Part shown: positions 17,647 to 26,398 of the stretch, piece after piece
Position numbering within the stretch: position 1 is the first letter of the stretch
Layout of the letters: each line of letters begins with the position of its first letter
The notes under the pieces: model-generated
The model's input: only the letters and a program-made list of their open reading frames with translations
The model's database searches: none
Told to the model about the DNA's origin: nothing
DNA from: Tardiphaga sp. P9-11
GTDB taxonomy: Bacteria; Pseudomonadota; Alphaproteobacteria; Rhizobiales; Xanthobacteraceae
Length of the DNA stretch: 64,000 bases
Assembly (NCBI RefSeq): GCF_008329525.1
Contig: NZ_NPKQ01000001.1
Span: 62,001 to 126,000, forward strand
Direction: 5' to 3'
Made by a program: the position numbers and the translations under genes

Positions 17647-18693
17647 TCAGGCGCCGGAGCGGCCGTGCTCTTTCAGCGGATGGCCGACGCCAGGCTTGGC
17701 GTCTGCCGCGACCGCCTGCAGCTTTTTCGATCGCGAGCCGACAATAAGCTCGCGAAGCGTCAGTAACATGACTGATATAAAGAACGGAGCAAGGTAATAT
17801 AGCACTCTGAACAGTAGCATACCGGCCAGCAGCTTTTCCTGATCCATCATTTCGAGGCCGATCAGCATTGCGGCGTCGAACACCCCAAGCCCTCCCGGCG
17901 AATGGCTGGCGAAACCCAGCAAAGTGGCCGAGACGAACACCACGGCGACCACGACGAAGCCGACATCGGGCTCGGCGGGCACCAGCATATACATCGCCAG
18001 CGCGCAGAAGCTGAGATCGATGATGCCGATGGCGATCTGCAGCAAGGTCAGCGGGCCGCCTGGCAGCACCACCGACCAAGGGCCGCGGCCGACACAGCGT
18101 GGCTTCATCCAGACCCAGACCACATAGCCGACGAGACCGGCAAGGATGACATAAGCCAGGATGCGGTTCATCCATGGCGGCACCTGGTTGATCGCGCTGG
18201 CGGCCTCCGGGTGATAGGCGATGCCCAAGCCGAGCACCGCGAGATTGCCGAGCCAGAAGGTCAGGCCAGCCAGAAACACAATCTTGGCGACATCGACCGC
18301 ACTGAGGTCCCAGGCCGAATAGATCCGGTAGCGTACCGCGCCGCCGGTGAAGACACTGGCGCCGACATTGTGGCCGATCGAATAACTGGTGAAGGCCGCC
18401 AGCGCATTGATCCGGTAAGGCACGTCGCGACGGCCGATCGTGCGCACCGCGAACCAGTCATAGAATGTCAGCGTGAAATAGCCGGCGGCGACCGACAGTG
18501 CCGACAGCATGATCAGCCGCGGCTCGGTCTCGGTCATCGCCTGGAAAACGGCAGCGGCGTCGATGTTGCGCAGCTTGTGATACAGCATGTAGCAGGCGAC
18601 GCCGATTACCGCGACGCTGATCAAGACACCGAGCTTGTGCAGGATTTGCTTCTCGCGCAGAAACGAAATCGCTCTGCGTATTGCTTCCAGCAT
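17647..18693 (-). CDS. UPF0104/LPG-synthase-TM (flippase-like) membrane protein
   Basis: 348 residues with about eight membrane segments. It shows the GHNVGASVFTGGAVRYRIY and SHSPGGLGVFDAAML motifs of the lysylphosphatidylglycerol-synthase membrane-domain family (YbhN/MprF N-part). Only the flippase-like half is present, with no C-terminal tRNA-dependent transferase. Members are implicated in moving lipids or lipid-linked precursors, but substrates are mostly unknown. GAGG lies 5 nt before the ATG. It is 39 bp upstream of phoR on the same strand, so the two may be co-transcribed. Confidence 0.85.
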   Translation of the reverse strand: MLEAIRRAISFLREKQILHKLGVLISVAVIGVACYMLYHKLRNIDAAAVFQAMTETEPRLIMLSALSVAAGYFTLTFYDWFAVRTIGRRDVPYRINALAAFTSYSIGHNVGASVFTGGAVRYRIYSAWDLSAVDVAKIVFLAGLTFWLGNLAVLGLGIAYHPEAASAINQVPPWMNRILAYVILAGLVGYVVWVWMKPRCVGRGPWSVVLPGGPLTLLQIAIGIIDLSFCALAMYMLVPAEPDVGFVVVAVVFVSATLLGFASHSPGGLGVFDAAMLIGLEMMDQEKLLAGMLLFRVLYYLAPFFISVMLLTLRELIVGSRSKKLQAVAADAKPGVGHPLKEHGRSGA

Positions 18694-19024
18694 CTCAACC
18701 TCGAATGCGATCCGTTGACCAGGGAGATCTGGACCAGGGAAACCTGACTAACCTTGGCGGAACCGCCACATCACGTTGTCTCCGGCACAACCGTCGTAGC
18801 GCGTTTTTCGGCAAAGTGGAATTCGCCGGCTGTGAATAAAAACAAGTCACATCAGTATATTAGGCCAGTCCTAACAAACCACCAGCCTCTCGGGCGCATT
18901 CGCTGCGGCAAAATGCCAACGTCCTGACGCGTCTCACGTCACAATGAAGCTTTCGTGACCCTCCGCCGCCGATTTGGCGGCGAGACGTTGATAAAAAAGA
19001 CGGCAGCGGCATGCACCACAGACC
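18694..19024. other. Intergenic region, no gene seen
   Basis: 331 bp ahead of the flippase-like gene. It has a 7-bp hairpin CGCCGCC-GATTT-GGCGGCG (18964-18982) next to an A-rich stretch, which may mark the end of the small-membrane-protein transcript, and presumably the promoter of the flippase-like gene. I see no coding sequence. Confidence 0.5.
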
Positions 19025-19324
19025 TCACGTCGCGCGGGCCTGCTGCCTGACCACCACGATGTCGCGCAGCCACGATCCGATGGCGCAGCCGACGAGATAG
19101 AAGCCGAACAGCGCGAGGCCGAGATCGAGCCAGTAGCCGAAGCGGCCGGGCACTACTTTGGCGATGGCGATTCCGATGATGACAGCCACGATCACCGAGA
19201 GGCGCTGGATCCATGCCCGCGACACCGAGCGGCCGCGATAGACCACAGCGATCCAGCCCATGCAGAAACCGATCAGGAACGCCCCGAGCAGCCAACCCCA
19301 ATGAAACATCGCAAGATAGGTCAT
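19025..19324 (-). CDS. Small three-helix inner-membrane protein
   Basis: 99 residues of unknown function. Three hydrophobic segments are visible (about 8-28, 44-58 and 66-86) with Arg-rich connecting loops. Its ATG overlaps the stop of the BON-OmpA gene (ATGA), so the two are translated together. The tight coupling suggests a membrane partner of that protein. Confidence 0.75.
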   Translation of the reverse strand: MTYLAMFHWGWLLGAFLIGFCMGWIAVVYRGRSVSRAWIQRLSVIVAVIIGIAIAKVVPGRFGYWLDLGLALFGFYLVGCAIGSWLRDIVVVRQQARAT

Positions 19325-20724
19325 GGCGCTTGCCTCACGACGAATTCGATCCGACGGTTCTGCAGCTTGCCTTCGTCGGTATCGTTGGTGGCGATTGGCT
19401 GCGTGCTGCCGTAGCCGATGGTGGAGAAACGGTCCGCCGGCAGGCCTGCCTTCACGAGATATTCTTCGACGGCGAGCGCGCGCTTTTCCGACAGCGACTG
19501 GTTGAACGCCGCGTCGCCATCGCCATCGGTGTGACCGGCGATCTCAACCCGGACATTGGGGCAGCGCATAGCGATTTCCACGAGGCGATCGAGCAAGCCC
19601 GCGGAATCCACATTGATGCTGGCGCTGGACGTCTCGAACCGGATGCGGCCCTTGGTCAGATTTTGCGCGAAGAGCTGCTGGCACACGCTGGCATCGACCG
19701 GGGCCGCGGCGGGCTTCACCGATACTTCGGCTTTGGCCTGCCAGCCCTGCGGAAGTTCTCGCGCCAGACTTGCGCGGATTTGGTCGGCGGCGACTTCGTA
19801 GAGCGCGTCCCCCGACAGTTTCACCTCACGATCGGACACCACCAGCGTGCCGGTCGACAGGCGTGAGAGCGCTCCCAGCGCCGTCGTCACCGCCGCGGCA
19901 AAACCGCCTGGTGCGCCGATGCTGGCCTTCAGATTGTCGACGATCTTCTCATTGCCGAACTTGCGTCCGGCAGCCGACGCAAGCGCGGCGTGGATGTTAT
20001 TGTCCGGGACATAGCCGCTCAGCGTCAGCGTGTTCGTCACGGGATCCTTGTTGGCCTGGAATACATAGGCGGGTGCCTTGATGTCGTTGGCTGCGACCGT
20101 GAAGCCTTCCGGCAGATTCTTCAGCGCCGCCGCAATGGCTTCGCGGCCGCCGAGATCGCGCGCCATACCGGAGAGGCTGACATTCGCATCCGAAATGACC
20201 GCCTTGCCTTCCTTCAGCTTGGCGACCTGATCAAGCAACAACACGGCTGCGGCATCAAACCGCGGCGGCGCACCGCGCTTCAGACCCATGCGGTCAGAGA
20301 CCTCGGTTCCGCTGAGTGCGGCGCGGGCCGCTTCCACGATTCGCGCCTTGCTGGCCGGTAGTGGCGCGGTTCCCCACAGCGTGACGCGGACATTGTCGCG
20401 CTCCGCGACCCAGACAAACGGCTTGGCCTCGGCGACGAGACGGGTTTCGTCATTGACCAGGCGGACGCCCGGTGATGCCTCGACCGACGAGACTGCGCTG
20501 CGACGGCCCTCTTCGGAGAAGGCTTCCGCGGAAAAGGTGACGTCACGGCCGGCAACCGTGATCTGACTCTTGTCGAGGATCGTGTTTTTCAGCGCTGCGG
20601 TACTGCGCGCCGTTAAATCCGTTTCAAGCGGAATCGTGCTAACCCAGGCAGCGACCACCCAGAGGATGGCAAGCGGGATGAGCCCCGGCCACCATTTGGC
20701 ACTCCACCTGTAAAATCCGTGCAT
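19321..20724 (-). CDS. Membrane-anchored BON-repeat plus OmpA-domain protein
   Basis: 467 residues: one N-terminal membrane anchor (about 12-30), then a long periplasmic region with several BON-like alpha/beta repeats (about 45-340, e.g. NTLTLSGYVPDNNIHAALAS and TGTLVVSDREVKLSGDALYE), and a C-terminal OmpA peptidoglycan-binding domain (about 350-467) with VEIAGHTDGDGD, SEKRALAVEEYL and NRRIEFVV. The domain order resembles mycobacterial ArfA (OmpATb), which is also encoded with small membrane proteins. The likely role is envelope integrity; function is inferred only. Confidence 0.8.
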   Translation of the reverse strand: MHGFYRWSAKWWPGLIPLAILWVVAAWVSTIPLETDLTARSTAALKNTILDKSQITVAGRDVTFSAEAFSEEGRRSAVSSVEASPGVRLVNDETRLVAEAKPFVWVAERDNVRVTLWGTAPLPASKARIVEAARAALSGTEVSDRMGLKRGAPPRFDAAAVLLLDQVAKLKEGKAVISDANVSLSGMARDLGGREAIAAALKNLPEGFTVAANDIKAPAYVFQANKDPVTNTLTLSGYVPDNNIHAALASAAGRKFGNEKIVDNLKASIGAPGGFAAAVTTALGALSRLSTGTLVVSDREVKLSGDALYEVAADQIRASLARELPQGWQAKAEVSVKPAAAPVDASVCQQLFAQNLTKGRIRFETSSASINVDSAGLLDRLVEIAMRCPNVRVEIAGHTDGDGDAAFNQSLSEKRALAVEEYLVKAGLPADRFSTIGYGSTQPIATNDTDEGKLQNRRIEFVVRQAP

Positions 20725-20886
20725 TCGACGTCCTGCGGGTCTGGAAACAGAGAGAAAACAAACCCTTGCGGGACTGTCAAACTGAAATCAAGGCAAACCT
20801 CTGGCGTCGCCGCGGGTATTCGAATAACGCTTTGTTCAATCGTTTCTGATCATTTCCGTGGGTAGCATCAATTGCTCGGTCATACG

Positions 20887-21945
20887 ATGAAGCAGATTCG
20901 CAACACGATTATTCGTGCCGGCCTGGATGCGCTGTATTTCAGCGGCGCCCACCGCGTGCTGCGACCTATCTTCGGCGGCGTGGGCACCATTTTCATGCTG
21001 CATCATGTGCGCCCCGCGCATGCCGGCCTGTTCCAGCCCAACCGCCACCTTGAGATCACACCCGATTTCCTGCGCGCAACCCTCGCTTATCTTCGCGCAA
21101 CCGACGTCGATATCGTGACGCCCGATGAAGTGCGACGGCGACTGACGGAACATGATGTCTCGCGCCGCTTCGCCTGTTTCACCTGCGACGACGGCTATCG
21201 CGACAACCGCGACCATGCATTGCCCGCGATGCGGGATTTCGACGCTCCCTTCACGGTCTATGTCACCAGCGACTTCGCCTCCGGCACAGGTCGGGTATGG
21301 TGGGTGGCGCTGGAGCGCGTCGTTGCCAAGGCCAATGTGATCGAGGCCCCGATCGACGGACAGATGGTGCGCATGGACACATCGACTCTCGCCGGCAAGG
21401 ACATGGCGTTCGACCGTCTGCATGAATGGCTGCGCGGATTACCGGAAGAAGCGAATATCCGTCGCGAGGTCAACGCGCTCTGCGTCGCGAACGGCATCGA
21501 CGAAGACGTCATCAGCAGCGAACTGTGCATGTCCTGGGACGAACTCAAACCTTTCGCCGCCGATCCGCTGGTGACCATCGGCGCGCATACCGTAAGCCAC
21601 TGCAATCTCGCCAAACAGACCGAAGCAATGGTCGTGCATGAGCTGTCAGCCAGCCGCACCGATATCGAAAACGTTCTGCAGCGCCCGGCCGTGCATCTCG
21701 CCTATCCCTATGGCGACCGCTGCGCCGCGGGCACACGGGAATTCGCACTGGCGAAAAGCGCCGGCTTCGAAACAGCCGTGACGACGCGCCCCGGCGTGAT
21801 CGCCTCGGAGAATTCCTCGCAGCTCACGGCGCTACCGCGGGTTTCGCTGAACGGCAACTATCAGGACACCCGCTATCTTCCGGTGCTGACCTCCGGCGCG
21901 GCCACCGCGATGTGGAACGGCTTTCAGCGCGGCGGCGTCGGCTAG
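20887..21945 (+). CDS. Polysaccharide deacetylase (carbohydrate esterase 4)
   Basis: 352 residues. The NodB-type motif 1 FTCDDGYRDNRDHALP supplies the Asp-Asp pair, and GAHTVSHCNLA supplies the two His of the metal site. Later segments HLAYPYGDRCAAG and TTRPGVI are also family features. It starts with a short hydrophobic or amphipathic lead and no clear cleavable signal peptide. CE4 enzymes remove N- or O-acetyl groups from surface polysaccharides. ATG 20887 is used, not the upstream TTG at 20872. Confidence 0.88.
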   Translation: MKQIRNTIIRAGLDALYFSGAHRVLRPIFGGVGTIFMLHHVRPAHAGLFQPNRHLEITPDFLRATLAYLRATDVDIVTPDEVRRRLTEHDVSRRFACFTCDDGYRDNRDHALPAMRDFDAPFTVYVTSDFASGTGRVWWVALERVVAKANVIEAPIDGQMVRMDTSTLAGKDMAFDRLHEWLRGLPEEANIRREVNALCVANGIDEDVISSELCMSWDELKPFAADPLVTIGAHTVSHCNLAKQTEAMVVHELSASRTDIENVLQRPAVHLAYPYGDRCAAGTREFALAKSAGFETAVTTRPGVIASENSSQLTALPRVSLNGNYQDTRYLPVLTSGAATAMWNGFQRGGVG

Positions 21946-21991
21946 TCTGGCCATGCGCTGCAGGCGAACAGCAGCCCCGCGCCCCACCGGA

Positions 21992-22717
21992 TCAGACCGG
22001 CTTTTGCGGTAAATCGGTATCCGGCGGAAAGTACACGCCCGACATCGGATCGACCCAGCACAGACGCTCGTTGACCCGGATTACGCCAGCCACGTTTTCA
22101 GCAGCCACGACAATAGCCCGGCGAACATTCTCGTCCGTGATGAAGCCGTTGATCTCCACAACGCCATCCTTCACGCGCACATTGAGACCGAACGGCGTCC
22201 ATTCGTTATGCCTGAGCACAGCGATGACGCGGCGGCGGATCAACGCATCACTCGACCCGACATCGGACACATCGCGCGTTACATCGGCAATCGCCTCGAC
22301 GAAATTCTGCCTGCTGACGATGCCCACGAGCGCCCCGCCCTGCAGCACCGGGACACGTTTGACGTGATATTTCTCCATCACCTCAACGATATCCGACAGC
22401 TCCATGTCCGGGGTGACCGTGCGCACATCACGCGTCATGATCTCATGCACCTTACGGCCGGCTTCGCGGACATAATCGGCGGCCTGCAGACTGGGGCCAC
22501 GCACGAATTCCAGCCATCGCGGGCGTCTGCGTTGCGTTCCAACCTCCTGGCGGCGGAGAAAATCGCGCTCGGTGACAATGCCGACCAGTCTGCCGGCGGC
22601 ATCCACCACCGGCAATCCGCTGACGTGATGGTCGATCATCAGCCTCGCGGCCTCGCTGATCGCGGCATCGGACGACACGGTAACGACCTCGCGGGTCATA
22701 ATTTGATGAGCTTTCAT
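21992..22717 (-). CDS. CBS-CBS-BON domain protein
   Basis: 241 residues: two CBS domains (about 1-60 and 85-145; MTREVVTVSSDAAISEAARL, GRLVGIVTERDFLRR, MTRDVRTVTPDMELSDIVEV, ALVGIVSRQNFVE) and a C-terminal BON domain (about 160-225; VRVKDGVVEINGFITDE). CBS pairs bind adenosyl ligands; BON domains usually bind phospholipid or the envelope, so this may be a stress or energy sensor. ATG 22717 has AGGAG 5 nt upstream. It is convergent with the deacetylase gene. Confidence 0.9.
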   Translation of the reverse strand: MKAHQIMTREVVTVSSDAAISEAARLMIDHHVSGLPVVDAAGRLVGIVTERDFLRRQEVGTQRRRPRWLEFVRGPSLQAADYVREAGRKVHEIMTRDVRTVTPDMELSDIVEVMEKYHVKRVPVLQGGALVGIVSRQNFVEAIADVTRDVSDVGSSDALIRRRVIAVLRHNEWTPFGLNVRVKDGVVEINGFITDENVRRAIVVAAENVAGVIRVNERLCWVDPMSGVYFPPDTDLPQKPV

Positions 22718-22882
22718 GGCGCTCCTCGTTGGATTGAGATTTGCTACTGAACCAACCAATACGAGAAAGTTACCCCAACCGCTGGTTTTAGCCTTGATAT
22801 AGCTCAACTGCGGCGACGTTCATTGACTCGCCCCGCCCGCCGCCGCACACAATCGATCCAACGACAAAAAACGGGAGGCGTC

Positions 22883-23689
22883 ATGTTCAACAATCTGTTT
22901 TCGCTCGATGGACGCATTGCACTGGTGACCGGCGGTTCGCGCGGCATCGGCAAGATGATCGCGGCGGGATTTCTCAACCAGGGCGCAGCCAAGGTCTACA
23001 TCACCGCACGCAAGGCTGGGCCGTGCGAAGCGACCGCGAAAGAACTCTCCGCGCAGTATCCCGGTGAATGTATCGCGCTGCCGATCGACATTTCGACGAT
23101 GACCGGCATCGAGATGCTGGCTGCCGAAATCAAAAAGCGCGAACCGAAGCTCGACATTCTCGTCAACAATGCCGGCGCGGCCTGGGGCGCGGACTTCGAC
23201 GAATTTCCGGAGAGCGGCTGGGACAAGGTGATGACGCTCAACGTCAAAACGCCTTTCTTTCTGACCAAGGCGCTGGCCGGGCCGCTGCGCGCAGCAGCCA
23301 GCGCAGATAGGCCCGCCAAGGTCATCAATATCGCTTCCATCGACGGCATCTTCGTCAATCCGATGGAGACCTATTCCTATGCCGCCAGCAAATCCGGCCT
23401 GATCCACCTGACGCGCCGCATGGCCGTCAAACTGATCAAGGACCATGTGGTCGTGACGGCGATCGCGCCTGGCCCCTTCCAGTCGGACATGAACAAGGCC
23501 GCGCGCGACAATGCCGATGAGGTGGCAACCCGCGTGCCCGCCGGCCGTATCGGCACCGACGAAGACATGGCAGGCACCGCTATCTATCTCGCCTCGCGCG
23601 CCGGCGATTATGTGGTCGGCGCAACCATCGCGGTGGATGGCGGCATCGTTTACGCGAATCCGGGCATCAAGGGCGACGGCTGGGACTGA
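22883..23689 (+). CDS. Short-chain dehydrogenase/reductase (SDR)
   Basis: 268 residues, classical SDR: NAD(P)-binding TGGSRGIG (about 14-21), NNAGAAWG, active-site Ser in NIASIDG, and Tyr-x3-Lys in YSYAASKSG. The C-terminal AGDYVVGATIAVDGG is typical of the 3-oxoacyl-reductase-like group. Substrate not evident. ATG 22883 follows GGGAGG by 4 nt. It stands alone, divergent from the CBS gene. Confidence 0.92.
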   Translation: MFNNLFSLDGRIALVTGGSRGIGKMIAAGFLNQGAAKVYITARKAGPCEATAKELSAQYPGECIALPIDISTMTGIEMLAAEIKKREPKLDILVNNAGAAWGADFDEFPESGWDKVMTLNVKTPFFLTKALAGPLRAAASADRPAKVINIASIDGIFVNPMETYSYAASKSGLIHLTRRMAVKLIKDHVVVTAIAPGPFQSDMNKAARDNADEVATRVPAGRIGTDEDMAGTAIYLASRAGDYVVGATIAVDGGIVYANPGIKGDGWD

Positions 23690-23702
23690 GGGCATGCAGG
23701 TC

Positions 23703-23736
23703 GCGTCATTGCGAGTCCCCAGGGGCTGCAATGGCG
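23703..23736. repeat. Degenerate GTCATTGCGAG-type intergenic repeat
   Basis: CGTCATTGCGAG followed by CCCCAGGGG and GCAATGGCG resembles a shortened copy of the repeat at 40685-40788 with its GTCATTGCGA arm. It lies just after the SDR stop, and the CCCC-AGGGG core may act as a weak terminator. Confidence 0.4.
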
Positions 23737-23895
23737 CGCGATCGCTGCCGATCTATCAGCCTGGTCTACAAAATAAGCAATCAACCAGACCAAAATCTGC
23801 GAACGACATTTAGTCTGCAAAGCTATTTCGAAATAACCATCTGATTTATATGGATATAATTTCCATCATTCTCTAATTTCCCTTGTTGTACACAA

Positions 23896-23911
23896 TGGCA
23901 CGCTGCTTGCT
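23896..23911 (+). promoter_or_regulatory. Sigma-54 (RpoN) promoter of the biuret/allophanate operon
   Basis: TGGCACG (23896-23902), four bases, then TTGCT (23907-23911) matches the -24/-12 consensus TGGCACG-N4-TTGCW at every fixed position. It ends 43 bp before the ATG of the first gene. Sigma-54 promoters need an enhancer-binding activator; NtrC is the natural candidate for a nitrogen-release operon, although I do not see a clear NtrC site upstream. Confidence 0.85.
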
Positions 23912-23954
23912 TCGTTAACTTCCGAGACATCCATGCCTCGGGGAGTAAACGGCA

Positions 23955-24704
23955 ATGGCGGACTCACTGCATACAACTGCTGTCCTCGCCGAGCCCGGCC
24001 CGATCGCGGTCTATTGGGGCACGACGGCGCTCATCATCATCGACATGCAGCGCGACTTCATGGAGCCGGGCGGCTTCGGTGAGACGCTCGGCAACGACGT
24101 GTCGCAACTTGCCCGCGCCGTCGCGCCCATCGCCGCGGTGCTGAAAGCCGCGCGCGAAACGGGGATGATGGTGGTGCACACCCGCGAGGGACACCTGCCT
24201 GACCTGTCCGACGCGCCGCCTGCCAAAATCGCGCGCGGCGCGCCGAGCCTGCGGATCGGCGATCCCGGACCGATGGGACGCATTCTGATCCGCGGCGAAG
24301 CCGGCCACGACATCATTCCCACGCTCTATCCCGTCGAAGGCGAGATCGTCATCGACAAGCCCGGCAAGGGCGCATTCTACGCCACGACGCTCGGTGCCGA
24401 TCTCAAGGCGCGCGACATCGACACGCTGCTGGTCTGCGGCGTCACTACCGAAGTCTGCGTCAACACCACCGTGCGTGAAGCCAACGACCGCGGCTATCGC
24501 TGCATCGTCATATCGGACGGCTGCGCATCCTACTTTCCCGAATTCCACGAGATGGGCCTGAAGATGATCAAGGCCCAGGGCGGCATTTTCGGCTGGGTCG
24601 CCGACTCCAGCGCCATTCTCGACGCCATCACCCGTTCCGAAACTACACTTTCCGAAAACACCCTGGAGACTTCCAACAAACTTGCAGCAGGAGCATCACG
24701 ATGA
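23955..24704 (+). CDS. biuH: Isochorismatase-family cysteine hydrolase, probable biuret amidohydrolase
   Basis: 249 residues. The catalytic triad of the family is D30 (IIDMQRDF), K135 (IDKPGKGAF) and C168 ([11 protein letters not shown]). The segments [25 protein letters not shown] and [12 protein letters not shown] closely resemble rhizobial biuret hydrolase as I remember it. That enzyme splits biuret into allophanate and ammonia, and allophanate hydrolase is encoded in the same operon. Another ureido amide such as ureidoacrylate cannot be excluded. The stop overlaps the permease ATG (ATGA). Confidence 0.78.
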   Translation: MADSLHTTAVLAEPGPIAVYWGTTALIIIDMQRDFMEPGGFGETLGNDVSQLARAVAPIAAVLKAARETGMMVVHTREGHLPDLSDAPPAKIARGAPSLRIGDPGPMGRILIRGEAGHDIIPTLYPVEGEIVIDKPGKGAFYATTLGADLKARDIDTLLVCGVTTEVCVNTTVREANDRGYRCIVISDGCASYFPEFHEMGLKMIKAQGGIFGWVADSSAILDAITRSETTLSENTLETSNKLAAGASR

Positions 24705-26344
24705 GCACGACCGCAGGGACGTTTGCTAAAGATTCTGCCGGCAAAGCTGAGTTCAAACCTGTCCTATGGACGCCGGGCGACTGGAATGCATTCTTCGGCT
24801 TCGGCACCAATATTCTCGTCAACATGCTGGTACTCACGGGCCTGCTGCGCTTCGTGCTGAAGATGCCCGACAACATCGTGTTCGGCCGCATCCTGCCCGC
24901 CATGGGCCTGATGATGTGCATGTCCACGATGTACTACGCCTGGCTTGCCTACAAACTGGCGCAGAAGACCGGCCGCAGCGACGTCTGCGCGCTGCCCTCG
25001 GGCATCAGCGTGCCGCATATGTTCATCGTCACCTTCGTGATCATGCTGCCGATCTCGATCACCACGAGCGATCCCATCAAGGGCTGGGAAGCCGGCCTCG
25101 TCTGGGTGTTCTTCCAGAGCTTCATCCTGATGATCGGCGGCTACGTCGCGCCCTGGATCCGCAAGGTGACGCCGCGCGCCGCACTGCTCGGTACGCTGGC
25201 CGGCGTGTCCATCGCCTTCATCGCGATGCGTCCGGCACTGGAAATGTTCATGACGCCAGTGATCGGCCTCACATGTTTCGCCATCATCATGCTGAGCTGG
25301 TTCGGCGGTTATAAATATCCCAAGGGGATTCCGGCCGGTCTCGTCGCAATCGGCGTCGGCATGGTGATCGCCTGGGGCTCCAATCTCTTTGGAGTCGGTA
25401 TCGGCGGTGTCAGCGTTGACGGCGTCAAGGCAGCCTTCACCAACTTCGGCTTCTCGGTGCCACTCCCGGCATTTGATCACGTGTTCTCGGGCTTCCAGTT
25501 CCTCGGCATCATCCTGGTCACCGCCATTCCCTATGGCATCTACGATCTGGTCGAAGCGATGGACAACGTCGAGTCGGCAGAAGCAGCTGGCGACAAATAT
25601 CCGACCACCCGCGTGCTGACCGCTGACGGCGTTGTCTCACTGATCGGCTGCCTGATGGGCAACCCCTTCATCAACGCAGTCTATATCGGCCATCCCGGCT
25701 GGAAGGCGATGGGCGGCCGGATCGGTTACTCGGCAGCGACCGGCCTCATGGTGATCGTATTGTCATGGTTCGGCGTCATCTCGCTGATGCTGGCCGTCAT
25801 CCCTGTGGTCGCGATCTCACCGATCCTTCTCTATATCGGCATGCTGATATGCGCGCAGGCCTTCGAGACCACGCCGCGTGAACACGCTCCCGCCATTGCG
25901 CTCGCGCTGACGCCGCATCTTGCAGCCTGGGCTACGGTGCTCTTGTCGGGTGCCCTCGGCGCCGCCGGCATGAACTTCGGGGCTATCCACTCGCCCGAGT
26001 TCATCGCCAAGATGGGGCAGAACGGCGTGCTGTTCCATGGCCTCGAAGTCATGGGCGGCGGCTCGATCCTGGTCGGCCTGGTGCTCGGCGCCATCACGGT
26101 CTTCGTCATCGAGCGCAAATTCGTCAACGCATCGGCCTTCGCTCTGGCGGGTGCGGTCCTGACCTATTTCGGCTTCATGCACGGCGAGGCGATCGGCATC
26201 GGCGGTGGATTGGGGGTGACGCCCGGCGTCTCTCTCGCTTATGCTCTCGTTGCAGCCGGGCTCTTTGCCGCGGACAAGTTCGGTGCAACCAGCCTGTCTT
26301 CTGTCCCGCAATCGGAGCCGCCACTTGCCGTGCCTGCTGAATAA
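24701..26344 (+). CDS. Multi-helix permease, candidate biuret/ureide transporter
   Basis: 547 residues with about 13 hydrophobic segments. It looks like a distant member of the nucleobase-cation symporter-2 (xanthine/uracil/AzgA-like) fold: [30 protein letters not shown] and [15 protein letters not shown] are its most conserved-looking stretches. NCS2 proteins import nucleobases. Being sandwiched between a biuret-hydrolase-like gene and atzF suggests it imports biuret or a related ureide. That substrate is inferred only from context. Confidence 0.75.
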   Translation: MSTTAGTFAKDSAGKAEFKPVLWTPGDWNAFFGFGTNILVNMLVLTGLLRFVLKMPDNIVFGRILPAMGLMMCMSTMYYAWLAYKLAQKTGRSDVCALPSGISVPHMFIVTFVIMLPISITTSDPIKGWEAGLVWVFFQSFILMIGGYVAPWIRKVTPRAALLGTLAGVSIAFIAMRPALEMFMTPVIGLTCFAIIMLSWFGGYKYPKGIPAGLVAIGVGMVIAWGSNLFGVGIGGVSVDGVKAAFTNFGFSVPLPAFDHVFSGFQFLGIILVTAIPYGIYDLVEAMDNVESAEAAGDKYPTTRVLTADGVVSLIGCLMGNPFINAVYIGHPGWKAMGGRIGYSAATGLMVIVLSWFGVISLMLAVIPVVAISPILLYIGMLICAQAFETTPREHAPAIALALTPHLAAWATVLLSGALGAAGMNFGAIHSPEFIAKMGQNGVLFHGLEVMGGGSILVGLVLGAITVFVIERKFVNASAFALAGAVLTYFGFMHGEAIGIGGGLGVTPGVSLAYALVAAGLFAADKFGATSLSSVPQSEPPLAVPAE

Positions 26345-26398
26345 TATCATCTCAACCTGCGGGTGGCACACCCGTGCCATCCGCAGCAGGTTCGCATC

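Noticed and set aside
18964-18982. Intrinsic terminator after the small membrane protein gene
   Set aside because: The T-rich stretch on the transcribed strand lies before the hairpin, not after it, so it does not have terminator form.
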